Source: Paraburkholderia sp. UYCP14C
GTDB lineage: Bacteria > Pseudomonadota > Gammaproteobacteria > Burkholderiales > Burkholderiaceae
DNA length: 64,000 nt
Assembly (NCBI RefSeq): GCF_004197395.1
Contig: NZ_SELS01000018.1
Coordinates: 1 to 64,000, forward strand
Direction: 5' to 3'
Within the stretch, counting starts at the first letter, position 1; each line of letters opens with the position of its first letter. The notes under the pieces are model-generated. The model was not told where the DNA came from, made no database searches, and saw only the letters and a list, made by a program, of their open reading frames with translations. Position numbers and translations under genes: made by a program. This document shows positions 17,554 through 25,900 of the stretch, piece by piece.

Positions 17554-18360
17554 ATGCTGCTCGCACTGAAGCTCGTGCTGGTGCCGGCCTTTCTCGCCGC
17601 GCTGACGGCGGCCGCGCGCGTGTGGGGGCCATCGGTCGCGGGATGGCTCGCGGGGCTGCCGGTCGTCGCCGGACCGATCGTGCTGCTGCTCGCATTCGAG
17701 CGCGGGCCCGCGTTCGCGGCGCAGGCGTCGGCGGCTTCGGTGGCGGCGATCGCCGCGTCCGAGGCGTTCAATCTTGCTTATGGGTGGACCTGCCGACGCT
17801 TCGACTGGCCGCTCGCACTGGTCGCGGGCATGGCCGGCTGGCTCGGCGCGGCGCTGCTGATCGTGCGGATGCCCGGCTCGCTCGGGTGGGCGGTGGCGGC
17901 GGCGGGCGTGGCCGTCGCGGTGTCGCAGAGCGGCTTGCCGCGCGCGACGGGCCATGTGCCGGCGGCGCGCGTCGGGCGCGCGGATCTGCTCGTGCGAATG
18001 CTCGCGGGCGCCGTGCTGACGCTCGCGGTCACGACGGCGTCGGCATCGATGGGCGCGGCGTGGAGTGGCGTGCTGTCGGTGTTTCCGCTGCTCGGCATCG
18101 TGCTCTCGGTGTCGGCGCAGCGTGCGCATGGCGCGGACTTCGTCGCGCTGCTGATGCGCGGCATGGTGCTCGGGCGCGGCTCGTTCGCGGCGTTCTTCGC
18201 GGTGACGGCGACGCTGCTGCCGCAGTACGGTGTGGCGACGGGCTTTGTGTGCGCGGCGGTGGTGTCGGTCGCCGTGCAGGGTTTGACGCGGCGCATGCTG
18301 GCTGGGCAGCGCGGCGCTCGGGCGGCGGCGCGAGAGTTGGCGCAGCCGCAGGCTGAGTGA
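17554..18360 (+). CDS. Polytopic membrane protein of unknown function
   Basis: Predicted 268-residue protein made almost wholly of hydrophobic segments, about eight, with very little loop sequence. Features include a GWLAGLPVVAGPIVLLLAFERG motif near residue 35 and small-residue-rich helices (Gly/Ala/Val). I do not recognise a family with confidence. The general look is that of small inner-membrane transport or permease proteins. The start ATG is 2 bp after the stop of the TMEM175-like gene, and the phosphoesterase gene follows 8 bp later, so the three form a tight operon. Confidence 0.75.
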   Translation: MLLALKLVLVPAFLAALTAAARVWGPSVAGWLAGLPVVAGPIVLLLAFERGPAFAAQASAASVAAIAASEAFNLAYGWTCRRFDWPLALVAGMAGWLGAALLIVRMPGSLGWAVAAAGVAVAVSQSGLPRATGHVPAARVGRADLLVRMLAGAVLTLAVTTASASMGAAWSGVLSVFPLLGIVLSVSAQRAHGADFVALLMRGMVLGRGSFAAFFAVTATLLPQYGVATGFVCAAVVSVAVQGLTRRMLAGQRGARAAARELAQPQAE

Positions 18361-18368
18361 GACCTCGG

Positions 18369-18857
18369 ATGGCTTCACATCGCGCACCTTCGAGCGCTGC
18401 CCGGATCGGGCTCATCTCCGATACGCACAACCTCGTGCGTCCCGAAGCGTTGCGCTATCTCGACGGCTGCGACGCGATCATTCACGCGGGCGATATCTGC
18501 AACCCGGACGTGCTCGACGCGCTCGCGCGGATCGCGCCGCTCACCGCGGTGCGCGGCAACAACGATACCGGCGACTGGGCTGCGTCTCTACCGACGCATG
18601 CGCGGCTGACGATCCAGCAGGCGACGATCCTGGTCGTGCACGATATCGCCGAGCTCGGCTGCGTGCCGCAGCACGAAGGCATTCGCGTTGTCGTGAGCGG
18701 CCACTCGCACAAGCCGTCGATCGCCGAGCGCGACGGCGTGCTGTACGTCAATCCGGGCAGTGCGGGGCCGCGGCGCTTCAAGCTGCCGGTCAGTGCGGGC
18801 AGGCTGATCATCGACGGCGCGCAGGTTAGCGCGACGTTCGATTCGCTGCTGACGTAA
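18369..18857 (+). CDS. YfcE-like metallophosphoesterase
   Basis: Predicted 162-residue enzyme of the calcineurin-like phosphoesterase superfamily. All metal motifs are visible: GLISDTHN (D-x-H), AGDI (G-D), RGNND (G-N-x-D), and VVSGHSHKP (G-H-x-H). It hydrolyses phosphodiesters in its relatives; the physiological substrate is unknown. It is the last gene of the operon with the two membrane proteins. A strong terminator follows within 5 bp. Confidence 0.88.
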   Translation: MASHRAPSSAARIGLISDTHNLVRPEALRYLDGCDAIIHAGDICNPDVLDALARIAPLTAVRGNNDTGDWAASLPTHARLTIQQATILVVHDIAELGCVPQHEGIRVVVSGHSHKPSIAERDGVLYVNPGSAGPRRFKLPVSAGRLIIDGAQVSATFDSLLT

Positions 18858-18860
18858 AAG

Positions 18861-18889
18861 AGCGGGCCGGCGAATTTCGCCGGCCCGCT
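18861..18889. terminator. Bidirectional rho-independent terminator
   Basis: Arms AGCGGGCCGGCGAA (18861-18874) and its exact complement (18876-18889) form a 14-bp stem. Read on the minus strand it ends in CTTTTA. It lies between the phosphoesterase gene and the facing transporter gene and can serve both. Confidence 0.85.
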
Positions 18890-18923
18890 TCGACACTACG
18901 TTTGCGAGGAATGGCCGCGCAGA

Positions 18924-20393
18924 TCAGGCGCGCGCGGTCGCAGCCGCCGCGAACCGTTCATCCATCTCCTCAGCCTCGCGCTCGCCGCGCAGCACCGCGT
19001 GCGCTTCGGCGCGCGTCGCGACGCACGGACCCGAGCCGAGCAGCGGCTTGCGCGCGGTTTCGCGCAGCGCGAGCACCGACACGATGCCGATCAGCGATGC
19101 GCCCATCAGGTAGTACGCGGGCATCATCAGATTGCCGGTCCGCTCGACGAGCCATGCGGTCACGAGCGGCGTCGTACCGCCGAACAGCGACACCGAGATA
19201 TTGAAACCGATCGCGAGCGCGCCGTAGCGGATCCTGGTCGGGAACAGCGCCGGCAGCGCCGACGGCATCACGCCGGTGAAGCACGACAGCAGCACGCCGA
19301 GAATCATCAGACCGCCGAACACCGGCAGCACCGTGCCCATGCGAATCAGCAGCAGCGCGGGAATCGACAGCGCGAACAGACCCACGCAGCCGAGCAGCAT
19401 CACCGGCTTGCGGCCGATCGTGTCGGACAGACGGCCGGCGGCGAGCGTCATCGGCATCATCAGGATCATCACGAGCAGCACGAGGAACAGGCCGTGCGTT
19501 TCGTTGAAGTGCAACGTCGCCGACAGATAGCTCGGCAGATACGACAGCGCCATGTAGTCGGTCACGTTGAAAATCAGCACGAGGCCGACGCACAGCAACA
19601 GCGGCTTCCATTGCTGCGCGAGCAGCTGACGGAACGACTGTTTCGGCAGCGCGCGGTCCTCGGCTTCGCGCTCTTCGGCCTGCTTCTTGAACGCGGGCGT
19701 TTCTTCGAGCTTCATGCGGATGTAGAGACCGACCAGGCCGAGCGGACCGGCGATCAGGAACGGCACGCGCCAGCCCCAGGACAGCAGCGCGTCGTTCGAC
19801 AGCGTCGCCGTCAGCAGCGCGACCGTGCCCGCGCCGAGCACGTAGCCGATCAGCGTACCGAACTCGAGGAAGCTGCCCATGAAGCCGCGGCGCTTGTCTG
19901 TGGAGAATTCGGCGATGAAGGTGGCGGCGCCGCCATACTCGCCGCCGGTCGAGAAACCTTGCACGAGACGCGCGAGCAGCAACAGCGCCGGCGCGAGAAT
20001 GCCGATCGTCGCGTAGTTGGGGATCAGGCCGATCGCGAAGGTGCCCGCGGCCATCATGATCATCGTCATCGCCAGCACGCGCTGACGGCCGATGCGGTCA
20101 CCGAGCGGCCCGAACACCATGCCGCCGATCGGCCGCACGAGAAACGCCGCGGCGAACGTGCCGAAGGTGGCAATGAGCTGCGCCGACGGACTCGACGAAG
20201 GGAAGAACACCTTGCCGAGCGTGACCGCGATGTAGCTGTACACGCCGAAATCGAACCATTCCATCGCGTTGCCGAGCGCCATTGCGCCGACGGCCCGTTT
20301 CAGGAGGGAGTGATCGACGACGGTGATGTCGTCGAGGGAGAGGCGTTGTTCCTGTTTGTGATGTCGCCAGAAGCCGTTGCTGGAAGCGGTCAA
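18924..20393 (-). CDS. proP: ProP-type MFS transporter (proline/betaine family)
   Basis: Predicted 489-residue inner-membrane symporter of the MHS branch of the major facilitator superfamily. It shows 12 hydrophobic segments, the family start LGNAMEWFDFGVYSY, the GDRIGRQRVL loop signature, GFSTGGEYGGAATFIAE in segment 5 and the second-half GRLSDTIGRKPVML. The pattern is very close to E. coli ProP, though substrates of such proteins vary and the long coiled-coil tail of ProP is absent. Start: a TTG at 20393 with GGAG eight bases upstream gives a normal N terminus. A further TTG at 20471 would add 26 residues with no ribosome binding site. The upstream leader is long and has a terminator-like fold. 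Confidence 0.82.
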   Translation of the reverse strand: MTASSNGFWRHHKQEQRLSLDDITVVDHSLLKRAVGAMALGNAMEWFDFGVYSYIAVTLGKVFFPSSSPSAQLIATFGTFAAAFLVRPIGGMVFGPLGDRIGRQRVLAMTMIMMAAGTFAIGLIPNYATIGILAPALLLLARLVQGFSTGGEYGGAATFIAEFSTDKRRGFMGSFLEFGTLIGYVLGAGTVALLTATLSNDALLSWGWRVPFLIAGPLGLVGLYIRMKLEETPAFKKQAEEREAEDRALPKQSFRQLLAQQWKPLLLCVGLVLIFNVTDYMALSYLPSYLSATLHFNETHGLFLVLLVMILMMPMTLAAGRLSDTIGRKPVMLLGCVGLFALSIPALLLIRMGTVLPVFGGLMILGVLLSCFTGVMPSALPALFPTRIRYGALAIGFNISVSLFGGTTPLVTAWLVERTGNLMMPAYYLMGASLIGIVSVLALRETARKPLLGSGPCVATRAEAHAVLRGEREAEEMDERFAAAATARA

Positions 20394-20679
20394 GGTTAAA
20401 ACTCCAATGACTGCGACGAAACTCGTGATGCGTTCCGCCACGGTTGCTGGGAAGTGCAATTTCGTGAGCAAGGCGAGGGCAGCCGCAGCACCGGTTAGCC
20501 GGCGGCGGAACAGTTGGCGAAAAAATGCAAACGCCCGTGCCTCGCGATAAGTTCGCGAAAAAACACTCGTCTAGATTGTGCTGACTGTTGCACCTGCGTG
20601 GCCGTGGAAGGGGGGCAGATGCATGAAGGACGCTGGGGTGGCAGGAAGCTGACCCATGCGCCACTGAAGGCTTGAAACG
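20394..20679 (-). other. Leader region of the ProP-like gene, no gene seen
   Basis: Minus-strand sequence between a terminator-like hairpin and the transporter start. It has no plausible coding frame and no promoter I would defend. If transcription starts beyond the hairpin, the leader exceeds 300 nt. Confidence 0.35.
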
Positions 20680-20735
20680 AAAAAGGCCGGTCTTGAATTT
20701 ATCCGCTTTAGGCGGGGAAACGACCGACGAGCCTT
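20680..20735 (-). terminator. Terminator-like hairpin far upstream of the ProP-like gene
   Basis: On the minus strand GGC and CGGTC (complements of 20731-20733 and 20722-20726) pair with GACCG and GCC (20688-20692 and 20685-20687) around a small inner hairpin, and a run of five T follows (20684-20680). It could end a short RNA made from the region 20740-20870 or act as an attenuator for the transporter gene. A 4-nt bulge makes it weaker than the other terminators here. Confidence 0.45.
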
Positions 20736-21041
20736 CTTGTTTAAAAACAGCTCGATTCAGGATGACGCACGCGCGGAAAAGGCACGCCGAGCCAACTTGA
20801 AAAGAACGCGAATGAAGGTAAATTGCTGCTGAAACGAGGCACATGTTAGCACGATGACAGAGGATCGTGCAAATCTGCGGGGCGGGATGAGGCCGCCGAT
20901 GCGGCTCAATCCATTACGGGGCGGGGGATTTGGCGGGGTCTGACCAGATTTGAAAACGGACCGCTTAGAACATTTTCGAGGCAACTTTCGAGGCGAAGAC
21001 GACGCGAACGGCGGGCGCAATACGCGGCCGATGTCGGGGCG
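20736..21041. other. Gap between yggX terminator and terminator-like hairpin
   Basis: About 300 bp with no supported gene. Short open frames in it have no ribosome binding sites. It may contain a promoter for the minus-strand leader RNA. Local A/T content is higher around 20735-20830 than in neighbouring genes. Confidence 0.35.
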
Positions 21042-21069
21042 AAAAAAATCCGCGCTCGCGGCGCGGATT
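21042..21069 (-). terminator. Rho-independent terminator after yggX
   Basis: On the minus strand an 8-bp stem AATCCGCG / CGCGGATT with a 7-nt loop is followed by a run of seven T. It lies about 65 bp after the yggX stop codon. Confidence 0.8.
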
Positions 21070-21133
21070 CCTGGGCGTGTGTTCGCTCGGTACGGGCGAC
21101 GCGTTGTGTCGTGTCGTCCTCGACGAGGCACGC

Positions 21134-21406
21134 TCAGGCCGACGGCGGCACGTAGCCCGATGCGGTGTCCGCGCCTTCGCCGAAGAAGAATTTTTCGGTC
21201 TGCTTCATCAGATACTGACGCGCGCGCGGATCGGCCATGTTCAGGCGGTTTTCGTTGATCAGCATGGTCTGCTGCTTCAACCAGGCCTGCCAGGCTTCCT
21301 TGGAAATACTTTCGTAGATCCGCTTGCCGAGTTCGCCCGGCAGCGGCGGGAAATCGAGGCCTTCGGCTTCCTTGCCGAGCTTCGCGCATTGAACCATACG
21401 AGTCAT
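21134..21406 (-). CDS. yggX: YggX family Fe(2+)-trafficking / oxidative damage protection protein
   Basis: Predicted 90-residue protein, matching the usual length of about 91. Family markers are the N-terminal [24 protein letters not shown] segment with its single conserved cysteine, then [16 protein letters not shown] and [13 protein letters not shown]. YggX protects iron-sulfur enzymes and handles labile iron in enterobacteria. The ATG at 21406 has AGGAGA eight bases upstream; the open frame extends 14 codons more with no better site. It lies 130 bp after argA on the same strand, with a stable hairpin just before its ribosome binding site. Confidence 0.92.
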   Translation of the reverse strand: MTRMVQCAKLGKEAEGLDFPPLPGELGKRIYESISKEAWQAWLKQQTMLINENRLNMADPRARQYLMKQTEKFFFGEGADTASGYVPPSA

Positions 21407-21426
21407 GCTGTGCTTCTCCTGTGTCG

Positions 21427-21458
21427 ACCGGAGTTGGTGCTTTAGCACTTACTCCGGT
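21427..21458 (-). promoter_or_regulatory. Stable two-step hairpin in the argA-yggX leader
   Basis: Outer arms ACCGGAGT and ACTCCGGT (21427-21434 and 21451-21458) are perfectly complementary. Inside them GTGC and GCAC close on a TTTA/TAAA loop. No T run follows, so it is not a classic terminator. It ends about 10 bases before the yggX ribosome binding site, where it could mark an RNA-processing point or control translation. Confidence 0.6.
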
Positions 21459-21536
21459 CCCATGAAAAATGGTTACGTATCGATGTGGGGCGGGCAGACG
21501 CCTGTTCTGATCAGATGGGGACGATCACGGGCTTAC

Positions 21537-22925
21537 TCAAAGCTGTTTCATCAGCACGAGCGACTTGCGCTGCCAGTTATAGAGTCGGCGGCGGTCTTCG
21601 GGCAGGTCGTCGACCGTCGCCTTGACGAAACCGCGCTTCAGGAACCAGTGTTCGGTGCGCGTGGTGAGCACGAAAATGCGCGTGAGGCCACGTGCCCGCG
21701 CGCGCTGCTCGATGCGCTTGAGCAGACGCTCGCCGTCGCCGGTGCCTTGCGCTTCAGGCGCAACCGTCAGGCACGCCATTTCGCCGATGCGCTCCTGCGA
21801 ATACGGATACAGCGCCGCGCAGCCGAACAGCACGCCGTCGTGCTCGATCACCGAGAAGTGGTCGATGTCGCGTTCGATCTGGTGACGGCCGCGCCGCACC
21901 AGCGTGCCGTCCGCTTCGAGCGGCTCGATCAGCGCGAGAATGCCGCCGACGTCGTCCGGCGTCGCTTCGCGCAGGCTCTCGAGGTTCTCGTACGAGATCA
22001 TCGTGCCGACGCCGTCGTGCAGGAACAATTCGAGCAGCAGGCTGCCGTCGAGCGCGTACGGGATGATGTGCGCGCGCGGCACGCCGCCGCGGCAGGAACG
22101 GATCGAATGCTTGAGGTAGAACGCGGCGTCGCCGGTGACTTCGCCGCTTTCGTGCAGCTTGTAGGCGTCGTCGAGCGACAGTTCGCGGATCAGTTCGGTG
22201 CCGCTTTCGCCGGCTTCCATCAGGCCCGGCGTTTCGGTCAGGAAGACGATCTTGTCGGCACGCAGCGCGATCGCCGCGGCCGAGGCCACGTCTTCCATCG
22301 ACAGATTGAACGCTTCGCCGGTAGGCGAGAAGCCGAGCGGCGACAGCAGCACGAGCTTGCGGCTCGCGAGCGAGTGGCGGATCGAATCTGCGTCGATCTT
22401 GCGCACGAGGCCCGTATGCTGGAAGTCGACCCCGTCCAGAATGCCGACCGGGCGCGCCGTCACGAAGTTGCCCGACACAACGCTGATGTGCGCGTGCGCC
22501 ATCGGCGTGTTCGGCAGCCCCTGGCTGATCGCCGCCTCGATGTCGAGACGCACTTCGCCGGCCGCTTCCTTCGCCGACTCGAGCGCGCGCGCGTCCGTGA
22601 TGCGCATGCCGTGCGAAAACTCCGATTCGACACCGTGCAGGCTCATCTGCTCCTCGACCTGCGGGCGCGAGCCGTGCACCAGCACGATCTGGATGCCCAT
22701 TGCCTGCAGCAGCGCGATGTCCGACACCAGCGCATTCAGCAGCCCCTGATGCACCACTTCGCCGCCGAATCCGACGACGAACGTCTTGTTTCGGAACGCG
22801 TGGATATACGGGGCGACTGAACGCATCCAGTCGACGAATTGCGCATGCTGGGCGAGGGTTTCCGGAGAGTCGGCGGGGGCCGGAACGCTCGCGGGCGCGG
22901 GGACGAGGTCGGTTTGGGAATTCAT
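21537..22925 (-). CDS. argA: N-acetylglutamate synthase (amino-acid acetyltransferase)
   Basis: Predicted 462-residue enzyme that acetylates glutamate with acetyl-CoA, the first step of arginine synthesis. The N-terminal 290 residues form an amino-acid-kinase-like domain (FVVGFGGEVVHQG, VLVHGSRPQVEEQM) where arginine would bind for feedback control. The C-terminal 150 residues form a GNAT acetyltransferase domain (MACLTVAPEAQGTGDGERLL, the acetyl-CoA loop). Length and two-domain layout fit classical ArgA. The start ATG at 22925 is 23 bp from the divergent hrpA start. The promoter is probably the palindromic -10 between them, which would give an almost leaderless mRNA. Confidence 0.93.
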   Translation of the reverse strand: MNSQTDLVPAPASVPAPADSPETLAQHAQFVDWMRSVAPYIHAFRNKTFVVGFGGEVVHQGLLNALVSDIALLQAMGIQIVLVHGSRPQVEEQMSLHGVESEFSHGMRITDARALESAKEAAGEVRLDIEAAISQGLPNTPMAHAHISVVSGNFVTARPVGILDGVDFQHTGLVRKIDADSIRHSLASRKLVLLSPLGFSPTGEAFNLSMEDVASAAAIALRADKIVFLTETPGLMEAGESGTELIRELSLDDAYKLHESGEVTGDAAFYLKHSIRSCRGGVPRAHIIPYALDGSLLLELFLHDGVGTMISYENLESLREATPDDVGGILALIEPLEADGTLVRRGRHQIERDIDHFSVIEHDGVLFGCAALYPYSQERIGEMACLTVAPEAQGTGDGERLLKRIEQRARARGLTRIFVLTTRTEHWFLKRGFVKATVDDLPEDRRRLYNWQRKSLVLMKQL

Positions 22926-22932
22926 GCCGGGG

Positions 22933-22940
22933 ATTATAAT
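22933..22940. promoter_or_regulatory. Palindromic -10 element between argA and hrpA
   Basis: ATTATAAT reads the same on both strands, so TATAAT is present as a -10 hexamer toward hrpA (22935-22940) and toward argA (22938 down to 22933). Transcription from either would begin within a few bases of each start codon (22949 and 22925). Near -35 only a weak TTGGGA (22914-22919) is seen for hrpA, and no good match for argA. Confidence 0.6.
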
Positions 22941-22948
22941 GCGCCCCC

Positions 22949-25900
22949 ATGTCGAATGTACCCAAAAGTCCCGCTGGGGCGAACGAGAAACCGGCGTCGG
23001 CCGGCGAGCCGGCCAACCCCGGCGACACCATGCGTCGCCCAGCGCAGGATGCGAGACCCAAGCAGGCGCGTGACGCGCGTCGGGGGGCGGGCGCGTCTGC
23101 GCGAAAAGTGCCGCCGGAAGGGGGCGATGCAAGTCGAGAAGGTCGCGAAGAGCCCGCTCGCGCGCGAGGTGCGGCACGTGACGAACGGCGCGGCGAATCT
23201 CGCGACGAAGCGGGTGAAGTGTCTGGTGCAAAGCGGGGAGGCGGGGCTCGTAGCGAGCAACGTGGCGCTTCGTTGAGCGAGCAGCTTGGCCAATTCCGCA
23301 CTGCGATTCACAACGCGGCTCGTGAGCAGCAGGGCAGTGGACCGCAAAGCGGGCAGCGGGATGCGCCGCCGGGCGAGCGCCGCAATACGCCTTCGACCGC
23401 TCTTCGCGGTGAGGATGGCCGGCAGGCTCGCGACGAGCGGGGTGATGCGCGGCAAAGCGAGCAGCGTGGTGAATTCCGCGACGCGCGCTCGGGGGCGCCT
23501 CATGTGGAACAACGTCGCGCGCCTCGCAATGGACAGGAAGATCGCGGGCCACGTAACGAGCAGCGCGCTTCTGGCCGCGGCGAGCAGCGTCATGGTTCGC
23601 GCGATGCGCAATCGGGCGACGCGCAATTGGGCGACCAACGATCGCGCGACAAGCGATCGGGCGAGCCGCGCAAGGAATCTCGCGCGCCGCGCGAACCGCG
23701 GCCTGCGCGGGTCGTCGAGCCGAATCCGATTCCGCCAATCACGTTTCCTGAAGCGCTTCCTGTCTCCGGTCGTCGCGACGAGATCGCGCGGGCGATCGCG
23801 GATAGTCAGGTCGTGATCGTGTCGGGCGAAACCGGCTCGGGCAAGACTACGCAGCTGCCGAAAATCTGCCTCGCACTCGGCCGTGGTCCTGGCGCCGGCG
23901 GCAATGGTCTGATTGGCCATACACAGCCGCGCCGGATCGCCGCGTCGGCGACCGGGCGCCGTATTGCCGAGGAACTCGGCACGCCGTTCGGCGAAGTGGT
24001 TGGCTACAAGGTGCGCTTCAACGACAACCTCGCGCCGGGCGCATCGGTCAAGCTGATGACCGACGGCATTCTGCTTGCCGAAACGCAGACCGATCCGCTG
24101 CTGAAAGCCTACGACACGCTGATCATCGACGAAGCGCACGAGCGCAGCCTGAACATTGATTTTCTGCTCGGCTACCTGAAGGAAATTCTTCCGAAGCGCC
24201 CCGACCTGAAGCTTATCGTGACCTCGGCGACGATCGACGCCGACCGTTTCGCGCGTCACTTCGGCAGCGACGACAAGCCCGCCCCGGTGATCGAAGTGAG
24301 CGGGCGACTTTATCCGGTCGAGGTGCGTTACCGTCCGGTGGTCGAGGACAGCCCGGCGATCAAAGCGGCGCAAGGCACCTCGGGTGCAGCGACGTCTGGC
24401 CGCGAGCGACCGAAGACGCAGCGTGAGACCGATCGCGATCTGATGGAGGCGATCGTCGACGCGGTCGACGAACTGTGCCGCGAAGGCCCCGGCGACGTGT
24501 TGGTGTTCCTGCCCGGCGAGCGTGAGATTCGCGACGCTGCCGAGGCGCTGCGCAAACACCACCCGCCGCATACGGAGATTCTGCCGCTGTTCGCGCGGCT
24601 CTCGGCCGCCGAGCAGGAGCGTGTGTTCCGCACGTCGAACGCGCGCCGCATCGTGCTCGCCACCAACGTTGCCGAAACTTCGCTGACGGTACCCGGCATC
24701 CGCTACGTGGTCGACACCGGCCTCGCACGCGTGAAGCGCTACTCGTATCGCAACAAGGTCGAGCAACTTCAGGTCGAGTCGATTTCTCAAGCCGCCGCGA
24801 ACCAGCGTGCGGGGCGTTGCGGCCGAGTTGCCGATGGCATCTGCATTCGCTTGTACGAGGAAAGCGACTTCCAGGGCCGCGTGCGCTTCACCGATCCGGA
24901 AATTCTGCGCTCGTCGCTCGCTTCGGTGATTCTGCGCATGAAGTCGCTGCATCTGACAGCGATCGAAACGTTTCCGTTTATCGAACCGCCGCCGGGCCGT
25001 GCGATTTCCGACGGCTACCAGCTGCTCAACGAACTCGGCGCGGTCGACGACGACAACCACCTGACGCCGCTCGGCCGTGAACTCGCGCGGCTGCCGCTGG
25101 ATCCGCGCGTCGGCCGCATGATCCTCGCCGCGCGCGACCAGCAGGCGCTGAAGGAAGTGCTGATCATCGCGAGCGCGCTGTCCGTGCAGGACCCGCGCGA
25201 CCGCCCGATCGAAGCGCAGGAGCAGGCCGACCAGGCGCATCGCCGTTTCGCCGACGAACGCTCCGAATTCCTGCAATGGCTGAAGATCTGGAACTGGTTC
25301 GACGAAGCGATCGCGCACAAGAAATCGAACCGGCAGTTGCAGGACGAGTGCCGCAAGAACTTCCTGTCGCAGCTGCGACTGCGCGAATGGCGCGACGTCC
25401 ATTCGCAACTGCTGACGGTGGTTCGCGAGCACGGCTGGCGGCTGAACGAGGCGGAGGCGACGTTCGAGCAGATCCATCTTGCGCTGCTGACCGGTCTGCT
25501 CGGCAACATCGGTCTGAAAGCCGACGATGAGCCGTACTATCTCGGCGCGCGCGGCATCAAATTCTATTTGTGGCCCGGTTCGGCGCTCGTGAAGAAAGCG
25601 GGCAAGTGGGTGATGGCCGCCGAGCTCGTCGAAACGAGCCGGCTGTACGCGCGCTGTATCGCGAAGATCGAGCCGGAGTGGGTCGAGAAGGTAGGCGCGC
25701 ATCTGTTGAAGAAGTCGCTGTCCGAGCCGCACTGGGAAAAACGCGCGGCGCAGGTATCTGCGTTCGAGCGCGCGATGCTGTACGGCTTGCCGATTTATCA
25801 CCGGCGGCGCGTCGCGTTCGGTAAGCAGGACCCCGCGCGGGCGCGCGAGCTGTTCATTCGGGGCGCACTCGTCGAAGGTGAGTTCGACACGAAGCTTGCG

